Positions 9,561 to 21,674 of a DNA stretch of 64,000 bases are shown piece by piece; position 1 is the first letter of the stretch, and every line of letters starts with the position of its first letter. This DNA comes from Asterias rubens (Eukaryota > Echinodermata > Asteroidea > Forcipulatida > Asteriidae): NCBI RefSeq assembly GCF_902459465.1, contig NC_047083.1, forward strand, positions 7,245,526-7,309,525. Direction: 5' to 3'. The translations under genes and the position numbers were made by a program. Below the pieces are notes generated by a model. It was not told where the DNA came from. It worked only from the letters and a program-made list of their open reading frames with translations, and made no database searches.

Positions 9561-10958
9561 AGCTAACCCTCATTCAGCTCATAGACAGGCATTTTTGTTA
9601 TTGACTAACGCTTGCCTGGCGGTCGGGGAACCATACATACGAAAAAAATCAAGCTGCTACATCAATGGATGATGTCATCGTCAGCCAATCACCGTGCAGG
9701 AAAACCATGCCGTTTAATGGTTGATTTCTTTCGTAACATTGGTTTTGGATTACCGTTGAAAATCGCTGTATCCTGACTGGACTAGGTACGATCCGGTCTT
9801 GCATTTACAGGAAGAATATTAAATAATCTATCCATGTATACTATTTTTTGACTGTTGCTGACATTCATAACGGGATAATCTGTCGTGTTTTTGTGACTTG
9901 TTTTCTTTCTTTTTGAAGCAATTTGTTACGTACAAATTTCTCTTTTTAAAGTTTGAGTTGCACCGATTTTTTTTCTTCATACAAAACGACAGATATGCTC
10001 TTTGTTTCAATGTACTGCTACTTTATTTCTGTCAATACTTTTCAGATAAGGCCGGAAAGACTGAATTTCAGAAGCCCTTTGTACTATTGAGGTCACGCAC
10101 GAAAAAGGATGAGTAATTCTCAGATAAACAAAAAGAAATTTGGTGACCTGCGGGTAGACTGAAGACCAGTATCCAAACATATACATCAAACCACAAATCT
10201 GTAAAAATGATTGGCTCAAATGGTCATAATCAAAGTTGCAAGAAAATAATGAAAGAAAAACACCCTTTCGGATGCCTGGTGAGAAAAGCAACTTGTGATA
10301 TGAGAAACCCCTCAACAAATATTATTTGATAATAGTTACATCTTTCTCTATAACTATTACCACGAAGGGTGTCGTTTGTCACAATTTTTTCTAAACAGCT
10401 CCCAAGTTTTAATTGTCGTTATTTTTGGTTTGGAGTAGTTACCAAGTTCATATTCACCCCTTTTCTTGAGAGGAGTCTACTCATTTGAATATAGATGAAT
10501 GCAGTCACTTACATGTTATTGTTTAACATTCTCTATGGTAAATGCAATTCAGTATGTACCTATCATGAGTTCTGACTTCTTGAGAGGAGTCTAAAAAAAA
10601 CATTTGATCGTCCCCTCCCTCATCCTTTATTTTCGTAAATTATTTGCTGATCTTTTCAGAACTTGTAACTACATAAAGTAAGTGACTTTAAACTTAAGAA
10701 TTGGTTGCCAGTTTGAATTAAAATGCTTGGCGACCACCTAGAAAAACCATGCATTGTGTAGCTTTTGAACTTTGTTTTTTGTGCTTATACATGTAGTAGC
10801 ATAGTTCTTTTTTGTGTGTGCCAGAGCATGGAGGAAGAATTTGCCAGAGTGTAATTATGGACAGACAAAGCACTCTAATAATGTTTGTTTTTGTATCTGT
10901 TTAGAGTAACTTAAGATAATACTGAGACATCAGGCAAAATAAAGTTTGTGAAAATAAA
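9561..10958 (+). promoter_or_regulatory. Probable long 3' UTR of ZNF-B with AATAAA signals
   Basis: No convincing ORF. AATAAA at 10938-10943 and 10953-10958; the stretch around them (AAAATAAACCTTTTGTATGA and onward to about 11030) is repeated after ZNF-G (47505-47580), so the two genes share a 3' end. A degenerate M1-like fragment lies at about 10150-10290. A TCTTGAGAGGAGTCTA motif occurs twice (10465 and 10580). Confidence 0.5.
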
Positions 10959-11441
10959 CCTTTTGTATGAATTTAAAGTAGAACCTTTCCTTTGATTTTT
11001 GTTTTGTATCGACCTGCTTTGGCTCAGTTGTATTGATCTAAGATTCTTCATTGCATGTTATTAAGGGAATCAATGTGTATTGAAGAGGTTTTCAACTAGT
11101 GGTTTAAACCCGTGCTGAGGCCTCGACTTGATCAGTTTACCGAGACGAAGTCGAGGTAAATTATCAAGAACCAGGTCTCGGCGTGTTTAAACCACTATAG
11201 TTGAAAACCGATTCAACACACTTTGATTCCCATTCATAAAATAATACCTTTTCGGTCAAAAACATCATCACTTTTTGGTCAAAAATAAAATAAATGCATA
11301 AATTATAATTGTTCAATGATTTCTTTCAAAACAACACCCCTCCAGCTATGAAATGGTAAGGCCCTCGGGTAAACAATTCCTTATAAGGAGATGCTGGGCG
11401 TGTCGCGCGTATTCGCGTGATGTGGCACTACTGTTTCAGCC

Positions 11442-11740
11442 CATAGATATAGAATAGAAAAACTAGATCGGCTGCGCGTACATATGCGGGTTCTGGCATG
11501 GGGGCCGCCATTGCCTATCTCCCGTGTACATTTTCTGTGCGTTGCCGTCAGCACGTTACTTTTTGCCGTCAGCACGTGACATTTAGCGCGTCAAAGGCCT
11601 ATCTCCCGTGCTCATTTTCGCGCGTCGCCTTTCGAACGTGAAATTTTTACCGCGTCCATGGCGAACTAAAACTGCTTCTACACAGGCAATGGCCCGTATG
11701 TACGCGCGGCCGATCTAGTTATTTTAATTCTATATCTATG
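11442..11740. mobile_element. hAT-like MITE, 299 bp, TSD TTTCAGCC
   Basis: Termini CATAGATATAGAAT / ATTCTATATCTATG are inverted, with inner repeats CTAGATCGGC / GCCGATCTAG. Flanked by an exact 8-bp repeat TTTCAGCC (11434-11441, 11741-11748). An 8-bp TSD fits the hAT superfamily. Non-coding. Confidence 0.85.
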
Positions 11741-11904
11741 TTTCAGCCGTTGCTCTCGCTCGACAGGAATGAAGAAACTGTAAGCACACAGGTGCAAGCT
11801 GGCGTGTCACGCCTATGTTTCAACACTTTTTACTGGTCATATCAAAGGTTTACACACCCCTACATGACGCTCTCTCCATCAAAAGGAATAGCGAAACTGT
11901 CTGA

Positions 11905-12065
11905 AGTATATTATACAACAATATTGACTGCTTCGCATGGTTAAAACTATCACTCCCGAGGTGATCCCCGGAGCGAAAATAGAATGCTCCGGGGATCACC
12001 GAGGGAAACATAGTTTTAACCATTGCACAAGTAAAAACAGTCAATATTTGTTTTATAACACCCCT
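11905..12065. repeat. Palindrome with CCGGGGATCACC stem
   Basis: Inverted arms ACAATATTGACTG...GGTTAAAACTAT...GTGATCCCCGGAGC meet their complements ending CAGTCAATATTTGTT. Non-coding fold-back, probably a MITE. Confidence 0.75.
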
Positions 12066-12733
12066 AACGATTCTAAACACTACTATTAAGTTACAGACCC
12101 GAATGCTACAATCCACGGACGACGCGAATACAGATTGCGAAAACGTTTACTGTGTGCTGCATGTACGGTAGTGTCATGTTATCCGAAATTGTTACAGACT
12201 ATCATCCTCGTACACGCAACGGACGTCTGGGTACTGCACGCCATGTGCTAGTCTTCAGACTATACTAGCGCACGGCAAACCGATGCACTATCACACGCGG
12301 CCGCCGTGTAGTAAAACTAAGACATATGACCCGCGCGCTCTAAACCAATGAAAAGGAAGAATATTGGTAAGGGGTGGTTCAATTATGAATATTATTTATT
12401 AGTGGCTGATTTCTATGCATTAAACATGTTTTAGTTTCCTAAAACCGTAAGATAGAGGGTGTTGTTGTAAAGGATTAATGTAGATTCGATTTAAAGTCCG
12501 AGATCGCAATTTTATTATGCATTAGCCAACCCTCATATAAAAAAATCTACCTCCATGCATATCCCATGGACATTGAACAGCTGTGTTTTATGTATTCTAA
12601 ACCTTAACTCACCATGATTTCAGTCATCTTCGAAGATACTTTTGTGGGCATTGGTTGGAAAACAATTTGGCCACTTCTTGTTTAAATTAAATCGCCATCA
12701 CAGCATTCAGAGGGGGCGCTATTCAGTCTAAAC

Positions 12734-12891
12734 CATCATATCTATCTATGGGTGCGTTCGTTTAGCTCCCCTGGGTCGACCCCGGTGTGTGGCGGTTTTT
12801 TTCCCCAGGACGAACGTGGGTAATTATCTGCACACGTTGATCCTGGAAAAAAAAACCGCCACATAAACGAACGCACACAATGATGCGTATG
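12734..12891. mobile_element. GGGTGCGTTCG MITE inside the P2 module
   Basis: The arms GGGTGCGTTCGTTTAGCTCC and ACATAAACGAACGCACAC are inverted. The second P2 copy (49855-49870, GTCTAGACGG) is uninterrupted here, and the flanks GTCTAAAC and GTCTAGAC form a probable 8-bp TSD with one mismatch. A relative is at 40549-40700. Confidence 0.75.
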
Positions 12892-12899
12892 GTCTAGAC

Positions 12900-13163
12900 G
12901 GCTAGCCGCTCTACCTTTCCATTGTTGGTAAACACAAACCCACGCGTTGAGAGGGGGGGGGTGTCACTTATGTTTTCCCACAATGCCTTGCTCAATCAAA
13001 CGCACTTTTAAAAACAGACTGGAGTTAAATAGCGCAGCTTCAATTCAGAGGGGCGCATTTTCCAAATTGTGCGTTAAGTCCCTATCTCGAATCGGGACTG
13101 TTGGAATTTGCGTACAGAAGATGAAGCGCAATTTTCTCACAGCGCGAGTCTGTCTGTTGAGAA
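12900..13163 (+). promoter_or_regulatory. P2 module a: putative promoter/exon 1 of ZNF-C, first part
   Basis: Strongly conserved with 49880-50115: GGAGTTAAATAGCGCA, CGCATTTTCCAAATTGTGCG and GGAATTTGCGTACAGAAGAT are shared with few differences, while the flanks differ more. The module resumes at 15873 after a 2.7-kb insertion. The conservation and the splice donor at its end suggest promoter plus first exon; this is inference. Confidence 0.45.
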
Positions 13164-15864
13164 CATTGATCTATACTATTAAAAGCGTAACCCGCGCCAT
13201 CTTGGATTGAAAATTAGAAGGTCCAGTGGCATGGCATCCTTGTGGAATCCAACACGGTTGTGTCGTTACAGACATCGGGTTGCAAATCTACAAAACCCTG
13301 AACCGAACTCCCTCTTACGAGTTGTCTGATTGGCTGGAGTCACGAGCGATATCTCCTTACATGTGTGGTTGTCTGGTTTTGATATGGGCCACCTGTTGGT
13401 CGAAGGGGGAAGCCGTAGGCTGCACACAGAGTCACCTCTGTGGTTTGAAGTGGGTGGCAACCTTGGACTCCCATTAACATTCCAGAGTGACTCATTGATG
13501 TTTCGCAGAGGGGTAAATGGCATTGTGTATAAATTATACCATTTTGTACAGGGGGTTTAATTTCGAGTGTTAAATAAAAAACATGAGGCTTAAATACATG
13601 CATCTGTTACATATGTGTTTATTTAATACCATTAAGTCACTCATGTAGGCCTACCCAACTTTCCAGCATTTTTTAAACGCATCAAACATCAGCAACCCAT
13701 TGTTGTGAAACTTTATTTGTTCCATTTAACTCTGCACCATTAGTGGTACAGTCCATATGTCATCCACCAGACACAGAACGTACACACGCAAAAGTTGAAA
13801 CATTTTCAAAAAGAAAGTAAATACATTACTGATTCTTTTCATATACATTGTATAGGTTTTGCCAGTTAAACCTACAAAAGAGTACATGAAATCACCGTTT
13901 AACAAAAGTATGCTTTCATAGTTACGAACTTTGTGAAACATCAACGGCTGTTTTGAAGCTGTAAACGAACATTCCCTTCATCAAAGTTCTGAAGCAACAA
14001 AATTGTTAGAACGCAGTTTGGTCAGGACTCATGATGTAGATTTTGCCCAATCCGTTTTGTATTAAGCAATCTGCCGTCGGGTTTTGTTATCGAAAGAGCC
14101 TTCATGTGCAGCTGAATCGGGTACTTTTTCGAATTTATCCTTACAAAATTAACCAAACTGGCCCACAAACCCTTAAAACAACAAGGCAAATGTTTTCTGA
14201 AAGTGAATTAAGTGAGAGGATGTAGGGGTAGCTGGCATACAAACTCTCAAAATAACTAGGCAAATGTTTTCTGAAAGTGAATTAAGTGAGAGAATGTATA
14301 GGAGTAGAAATTACCGTTTCTATTGTTTTAGTTCGTATAGCGTTCCACAGATAATTATGATAACATTATATAATTGGATGTTTTATCAGGGGACTTCGTC
14401 ACGCGGGGCGCGCGCCCCGGCGGATGTTCACCAGAAAGTTTACATGAGAATTAATTGATATGAGAATAAACTAAAAATTAATGAGGCCGACGCTCTGTTA
14501 CTCCCAAAAGCGGTGGTAAAAACAGTAGATTATATGTTGCACAGCATGTTCCGAAAACTCGCTTTATTTGGTGCTCAGACAACTTTGTTTGCGTCGTTGG
14601 ACGTACGCTCAATAAATCACGATCACGATGAATGGGGCCTTAGATTCTAAAATCGTGTACACCTCATTGGAAACAAAGCAAAAATCATTCAACAGTTATA
14701 GCAACCAATCATTAAATATTTTTATTTTCAGTACAATTTTGCAGAAATTGACTTTGTCGTTAAAGTCCATACCAACTGACGCGTTATTTTTTATCTGCTG
14801 TATACCAGAACTTCTTCGAAGCTTCCTTTTTCAGTCAGATAAACTCCGCGGCTATTAGTGGCTGTGATTATGAGTTTGTTTTAAAAGAGGGTACCACTTT
14901 CATACAAGCCTTTTTAGTCGGATTTCTCCTCTGCTATTACTATAAGCAGCGGTGATAATTGTTGAGGGGGGAGACCAGACATAGACCACTCAAATCCGTG
15001 GCTATCGGTGACTATGGATTTGTTGCTAAATACCACTGCTGATTCCACATTCAGCGTGGTATACATTGTCCGATTGGCCCATCTCCATATAAATTAACCA
15101 AAACTGGACGTACAGACCCTCAAAATAACCAAGCAAATGTTTCACAAAGTTCGTAACTATAATGAAAGCAGTTTGGGCGGGACTCAGGATGTACATTTTG
15201 CCAAGTGTAACTGAATTATACCAAATGTGCTCAACACAATAAAATAAGTGTGTCATTGGAGCAGTGTACGTGCTATATTTTTAGTCGTCTAAGCATTATT
15301 ACCCTTACAGTCATCTTAGCTGGGAAATACTCAGTGCAGTGGATAAAATTGACACAATGACAAAAGCCGATTGAATTAAAAGTATGCGTAAAAGAGGCGA
15401 AACATAATCCACATTACGGATAATGCGTTGGCCCGCTCGATCAACACTAAAATATTACGAAATACCCTACATATCATGCCAAGTACCATCATTGCCAAGT
15501 ATACCCATCCCCAATATTAAAGCTCAATTCCAGAAACAAACACCAATTCCTTTAGTTGGAGAACGCAAGAGAGAATGTGAGGAGAGGATGCGACGCGTCG
15601 CGACGTTTGTTGTGCACGCTCAACAAGTAATTTTTATCAAAATACAACATTAATGACAAATTTCCATACCGATCATAAATACAATTTCTTATCCAATCCA
15701 AATGATTATTACCTGTAAGAATACCTCCCTTGCCCCCACATTACCTTTTACAACATTTGTATACTAGAATCCTCCTCATCTAGCGAGCGGGGTGCCGCGC
15801 TAAGCGCGGCATCCCGCTAGTCACCATTATACATGATGTACTGCAGTATAAATGGAGATCAATG
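13164..15864. mobile_element. 2.7-kb hAT-like non-autonomous element, TSD GTTGAGAA
   Basis: Exact 8-bp duplication GTTGAGAA at 13156-13163 and 15865-15872, with inverted ends CATTGATCT / AGATCAATG. The uninterrupted counterpart is the P2 copy at 50095-50204. Inside are partial inverted repeats (GTTACGAACTTTGTGAAACA near 13920 and its complement near 15140), a direct repeat of about 36 bp (14187 and 14263) and a GC-rich hairpin at 15781-15823. No transposase-like ORF is visible; the longest frames are under 90 residues and unrecognised. Confidence 0.8.
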
Positions 15865-15872
15865 GTTGAGAA

Positions 15873-15961
15873 GCGAGAGGCCGGTGGTGTTGTGTGTGAT
15901 GCTCTTCACTTTTCAGTTCTGATGGGAAAAAATTGTTACCCTCCAAAAAACAAACGTAAGT
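15873..15961 (+). promoter_or_regulatory. P2 module a, second part with splice donor
   Basis: CCAAAAAACAAAC|GTAAGTTCT (donor GT at 15956) matches 50192-50212. Conservation continues into the presumed intron (GTAGCGTTCTTCTACGAT). The next acceptor-like site before ZNF-C is TTTATCTGCAG, ending at 22880. Confidence 0.45.
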
Positions 15962-16814
15962 TCTAAAAAGTAAGTGTAGCGTTCTTCTACGATTCCCCTC
16001 AATATCTACCAAGAGTGATTTTAGACACAATTCTTCAGGGACTTTGATGTAACACTTGACCAAAATACAGACCGAATCTGGAAGCTCGATTCCCGGAAAA
16101 GCCAGCCGCGTATTCGGAAAATAGAACACATACAGTACAGGGAGGTTCAATTATGCAGGTGAAGATCTGTTTTATTTGAACGAATTTGGAAATATTGGCC
16201 ATATTACCACAATTTTTTAATTGATAATATATCAATTAAACTAGTATAGTACTATTATTATAGTAGGGTCATTCCATGTCAAATCAACCAGTGGTCCCCA
16301 GGTGACCCTCTCAGATTTTTGATGAAACTTTATCAGAATGATTGGATGTGGCTCAAATGAACACATACAAAAAAGCTAAGTCATAATCCATGTCGTTTTC
16401 GAGATATAATCCATTGAAATTTGGTCGCGGCGGCCATTTTGTGCTCGCGTGAGACGCGAAAAGTGATTTTTGTGTTAATTTCCAACCTTGAAAGCTCATA
16501 ATTTAGTTATTGTACCAGGTAGAGAGCTCAAATTTGGTATTCCATCTTACTTCTTGCCAAATTTCATGAATCTGCACTCAATTTAAATGTATCTCCTTTA
16601 ATTTTCTAGTTATGGTCACTTAAAGTAGGCACTTTAATAATCAGCCGAAAAAATTTTTGGGGATAATTGGGGTCACCCTGTGCCAACATGAGAGGTCAAA
16701 TGAATCCTATATTCCCTAGGTATTATCTATGGGTGCATGTCTATATCCATAAGCAATTATAAGCTCACCAATGCATTAATTTAGAAATAGCATGGGCCCA
16801 AAGTTGGTTCCAGC

Positions 16815-17867
16815 TAGTTGCGATAATCGTAACCCTCCATCCTCCCGACGGTCGGAGACCGGAGGGTTACGACACAAGACTGATATTATCGGTGTAAACT
16901 AGCAGTTTTGACCAGTTTTTGCCAGACTCGTGATCAGATTCGTCCTTTTTTTCCACTTTCCAAAATCATGACAGACATTCTAAACACATGGAGTTGATCT
17001 TTATTGTATGACAACGTCATCTGGAACCCTTAAAACTACATCATGAAAATATTTGGCAGAAAAAACGACAAAAACTTACCAAAAGACTGACCGAATATAT
17101 CCATAATCCATAGCGGGACCAACTAGTGATTTTGATGTCGCACTTGCTTGGCAACAACCAATCAGCGTGACCCAACCATCGATGTCGTATGCGTATCGGC
17201 CATTCCAGCTTGCAAACTCACTGCACTGTGTGTGTAAGCACCGATCCCCCGCACCGAGTGCGCAGCATGCAGGCATGTACATGTACATGTATTGTGTACA
17301 CTTGCACACACACACACACCACAACGTCAGGGTGTGTTTGGCCATGTGGGGGTATGGAGCAGCACACGGTACTAACTTACGAGCTGTATAGTTTGTGCAC
17401 GCACGATGTTCACACAGTACATGTACATGTACATGTACATGCCTGCATGCTGCGCAGGCGGTGAGTTTGCAAGCTGGAATGGCCGATACGCATACGACAT
17501 CGATGGTTGGGTCACGCTGATTGGTTGTTGCCAGGCAAGTGCGACGTTCAAAATCACTAGTTGGTCCCGCTATGGATTATGGATATATTCGGTCAGTCTT
17601 TTGGTAAGTTTTTGTCGTTTTTTCTGCCAAATATTTTCATGATGTTGTTTTAAGGGTTCCAGATGACGTTGTCATACAATAAAGATCAACTCCATGTGGT
17701 TAGAATGTCTGTCATGATTTTGGAAAGTGGAAAAAAAGGACGAATCTGATCACGAGTCTGGCAAAAACTGGTCAAAACTGCTAGTTACACCGATAATATC
17801 AGTCTTGTGTCGTAACCCTCCGGTCTCCGACCGTCGGGAGGATGGAGGGTTACGATTATCGCAACTA
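16815..17867. mobile_element. 1053-bp fold-back MITE, Mutator-like, TSD GGTTCCAGC
   Basis: Begins TAGTTGCGATAATCGTAACC and ends with its complement ...GATTATCGCAACTA. Arms of roughly 450 bp fold back around a centre with (AC)n and (ACATGT)n. Flanked by GGTTCCAGC at 16806-16814 and 17868-17876; the opposite arm of the host palindrome (around 19850-19870) carries this 9-mer once. A 9-bp TSD with long TIRs fits Mutator-like elements. No transposase. Confidence 0.85.
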
Positions 17868-17906
17868 GGTTCCAGCCAGAAAAAGGTCAAAAAGACCCCG
17901 CCCGTC

Positions 17907-18019
17907 TAGTTGCGATAATCGTAACCCTCCATCCTCCCGACGGTCGATAATCGTAACCCTCCATCCTCCCGACGGTCTCCGACCGTCGGGAGGATGGAGG
18001 GTTACGATTATCGCAACTA
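17907..18019. mobile_element. Short copy of the TAGTTGCGATAA MITE, TSD CCGCCCGTC
   Basis: 113 bp consisting almost only of termini, with one subterminal segment repeated. Flanked by CCGCCCGTC (17898-17906, 18020-18028); the empty site is the reverse complement near 19830. Confidence 0.85.
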
Positions 18020-18096
18020 CCGCCCGTCTTGACCCCGTTTGACCCCGCGATCAATTAAAACATTTTTTTTAATTTATACCAGTTAAACATTTATAT

Positions 18097-18841
18097 AATG
18101 AATAGGGTAGATGGCCTTAGCTTTCGATCCAATCCGGACCTTCTTCAGAGGCACAAGACAAGTACAAACAAATACACATCCATTTATAGAAAAAGATAGG
18201 GGGAAAGGGATTAAGGAAAGGATCCAGAAAGAAGCGGGAAAACAACAGCCAATCAAAGTTCCTATTTCAGAAACAATATTGGGGGCTATGAACCAATAGG
18301 AGTGAAGTGGCGAGGACAAAGGATGTTTAGAATGAAAGGAAGGGTTACTTGACCATAAAAGTGGTAAATGTATTGTTCGACAACAATGCAGGGAGACATG
18401 AAAGGGTAGGATTAGAGAGCAAGTTGCATCATGATGCAACTAACAATGGTCAATTAATAAGAATAGCAAGATCAAAGGTATGATGATTTTAAAAATAGGT
18501 ATGAGGGACCTGTGGAAAAAAGGGGGGGGGGTACTTACATCAGATAGTTACAGTGATGAATTTATAAAAACAACTTTAAACTAGGTTAATTTATACTTTA
18601 TGTACAGAATATATACAACATATGAGTTCTTAGGCAGAAGTGAAGTGGAGGGTAATGAGAAGTTATTTAACACCAGTGTTTATGTTAAGTCCAAAGGGTT
18701 TGACTGTCTTGAGTTGGTGAATCCAGTGTGATTCTCTATTCTTGCGGTGTGTGTCATCACCATTGCAAGCTTCAATCACCAGAAGTTCAACATCAATGAC
18801 ACTATGATTGGGGCTGTTGAAGTGGATAGAGACTGGGTACG
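18097..18841 (-). mobile_element. 5'-truncated Penelope-like retroelement with GIY-YIG tail
   Basis: Flanked by the 15-bp repeat GTTAAACATTTATAT (18082-18096, 18842-18856), unique in the opposite arm of the host palindrome. Read on the minus strand from about 18839 to 18688, the coding tail gives YPVSIHFNSPNHSVID, then RESHWIHQLKT and PFGLNINTGVK before a stop. The HFN...H...D, RE..W...LKT and P.GLN pattern is that of the C-terminal endonuclease region of Penelope-like elements. The rest is 3' UTR, ending with a GAAGAAGGTCCGGATTGG-type sequence also present at 55930-56125. Confidence 0.75.
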
Positions 18842-21674
18842 GTTAAACATTTATATTATATCTTCTTATACACCAATTTTCAGCTTTGGCACTCAACTCC
18901 TTCATGGTGTGGTGGCAATTTGAATATTATATGTTTTTGGCACATTTTAATGTAATATTGTACAGTATACATGTACATGTACATTCATGTACACATGTAC
19001 AATACATGGTAATAACTAATATATGTTTGAAGCTTGTGTAACTGTTTTTTTTCTGGCTAGCAAAAAAGTAAGTTTATTTGTGTTATTGTTTTTAGAAATG
19101 GGTTGATGATGCATGTTTTCAACTGCAATAAATAATTTAAGCAGGTACCTCAAAGTGCTGCAAAAAAGTGCTCCCGTTTACACAAAATATTGGAACCATA
19201 CCCCAGTATGGAACCATACCCCAGTATACAGTGTGTAGTTTCACTTGAAACATGGATCAAACCACAGCACACAATACAAATTAAATCTGCCAGTACTTAA
19301 TGCTCACTGTCTGTCATATTCTTCTCTGGTATTAACCCAACCCCAGTCCCCTGTTTCCTCCATGCTATATACATGTTTATGCTGGTTAAACTTTCCAATC
19401 ACATGGTCACCTTATTTGCAAAAACGCTGGTATTACTTTCCATACACTACTTTTTTAGAACAATACTTCTCTAATGTGTATCACATCAAACACTACTTTC
19501 TCAAACAAAATATGTACTTGTGTATCATGCAGACACCACAAATGCCGATGCATTGATGTTACTTTTTGCTGGCCAGAAAAATTAGTTACACAAGCTTCAA
19601 ACATTACCATGTACATGTATTGTATGTGTACATGAATGTACATGTACACTGTATGATATTATATTAAAATGTGCCAAAAACATATAATATTCAAATTGCC
19701 ACCACACCATGAAGGAGTTGAGTGCCAAAGCTGAAAATTGGTGTATAAGAAGATATAATATAAATGTTTAACTTGTATAAATTTCAAAAAATGTTTTAAT
19801 TGATCGCGGGGTCAAATGGGGTCAAGACGGGCGGGGTCTTTTTTACCTTTTTCTGGCTGGAACCAACTTTGGGCCCATGCTATTTCTAAATTGATGCATT
19901 GGTGAGCTTATAATTGCTTATGGATATAGACATGCACCCATAGATAATACCTAGGGCATATAGGATTCATTTGACCTCTCATGTTGGCACAGGGTGACCC
20001 CAATTATCCCAAAACACATTTTCGGCTGATTAAAGTGCCTACTTTAAGTGACCATAACTAGAAAATTAAAGGAGATACATTTAAATTTAGAGTAAAGATT
20101 CATGAAATTTGGCAAGAAGTAAGATGGAATACCAAATTTGAGCTCTCTACCTGGTACAATAACTAAATTATGAGCTTTCAAAGTTGGAAATTAACACAAA
20201 AATCACTTTTCGCGTCTCGCGAGCACAAAATGGCCGCCTCGACCAAATTTCAATGGGTCATATCTCAAAATTGACATGGAGTACGACTTAGCTTTTTTGT
20301 ATGTGTTCATTTGAGCCACATCCAATCATTCTGATGAAGTTTCATCAAAATTTGACACGGAATGACCCAGTAGGCCTATATATATTATATATATGATTAA
20401 AAACAAAGAACAAGGAAATGAATTGAACAAGACGTCACAAAATGACCCGCAAACACAGGGGTTTCCCTTAAAAAAAAATTCAATCGCCTGCCGGGCGAGT
20501 CAACCAAAATTCTCGATCGCGGCAGTTTTTTTCGTGTTTTCAATTGATTGTACGTGTTTTCTGAAACAAACGACAGCAATTCAGGTCCCGATCACAGCCA
20601 AATTAAATCTAGCAAGTATCTAGAATTGTCGAACTTACTATTTTAAAAGCTTTGCCTTTATAGTAAAAGTTTTCTGTGGGAGGGTGCGTCACTGTCCATA
20701 TGTGAGTCGGATTTGAGTGTCCAAAGACCCACCCTGAGTCAAAAAATTGACACACTTGTCGCAGATTTGGACGGCCCTAAGAACGATTATCCGATTTTTT
20801 GACTTGCCAATCGCGGAAAACAATACACCACGGACATGACGCACATAAAATCTCTTGTAAATGACCCAGGCGCAGTGAATACCAAATAATTCAACCTTTC
20901 ACGGTTTTGCAAGTGCATGCATTTGCTCGGCCCAAGCGGCCAATCTATCCAGGATCGCTGGGATGTGCTAATCGCTTGAACAGAGGAAGTACGTCATGCG
21001 TACAGTGCATAGAAATAATGATGCAGTGTGAGTGTGATGCATGATGGGACTGCGCATTACTAAAATGATGAGCGTGCATGATGCATTTGCCCATCCCAGT
21101 GCCTTTCGTTGGTTAAAGCAAGGCGCTGGGGACGAGCGAAGTGCATGCACGAGTTGAGGTGTTTGAGGTTGTACTGCTTGATTTTCGAGACGAGTGGTTC
21201 CCAGCGCACTAGCTATTGAAACGGAAAGAAAACAGAGGGGCCTGAATACCCACAATTCAAAGCACAGCGCGCACGTGTCGCTCATCTGTCAATGGCAACT
21301 GACAAATTTGCGCAACAATTTTGTGCGCAATTTATAACTTGCGTTATGCAGAATAGGCAGTTCCAATTGTGTATCGCGCAAATTTGAAGATAGCGCACCA
21401 TCGTGTACACAAAGGCTATATTTTGACAAAATACCACTTCCAGGTGACTATAATTTTCTTGAGTTCACGTTCATGTGGAATGTGCAGCTACATTGTAAAC
21501 CTCCCTAATGTTTACGCTATATGCTTGAGAATTGCGGGCAGCTTAACTACGTTTTGTTCACTACATTTTATACACTGCGCCACCATCTAAAGCCAAGTTT
21601 TACAACTTAGTACACAACAGTGTGCGATGTTACATTGTCACAGCAAGTGCATTTTATTATTTTTTACTTTTTTA

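Larger units (their letters stand above)
11066..12385. mobile_element. Composite insertion of palindromic elements
   Basis: The equivalent DNA after ZNF-G runs directly from TTCATTGTTTGTAATTA into TTTATTAATGGCTGG (47766-47800); here about 1.3 kb intervenes. It contains a fold-back related to 7168-7523 (AGGGAATCAATGTG...CTTTGATTCCC), an 8-bp-TSD element at 11442-11740 and a palindrome at 11905-12065. Outer edges are approximate. Confidence 0.6.
16266..20368. mobile_element. 4.1-kb palindromic element (GGGTCATTCC termini) hosting nested insertions
   Basis: Left end GGGTCATTCCATGTCAAATC and right end TTTGACACGGAATGACCC are inverted, flanked by AGTA (16262-16265, 20369-20372), a possible 4-bp TSD. 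The arms match over hundreds of bases: 16266-16814, 17877-17906, 18029-18096 and about 18857-19070 against about 19565-20368 reversed. Three elements (16815-17867, 17907-18019, 18097-18841) interrupt only the left arm, so the right arm gives the empty sites. The centre, about 19070-19560, has no recognised coding sequence. Superfamily not assigned. Confidence 0.8.

Noticed and set aside
17076-17464. Several ORFs of 60-90 residues around the (AC)n and ACATGT repeats
   Set aside because: They lie within the centre of a fold-back MITE and mirror each other on the two arms.
16266-20368. Assignment of the large palindrome to a named superfamily
   Set aside because: No transposase is visible and the AGTA repeat is too short to decide.
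20968-21285. 105-residue minus-strand ORF
   Set aside because: No recognisable motif, no homologous copy in the window; fits a chance frame in less AT-rich DNA.
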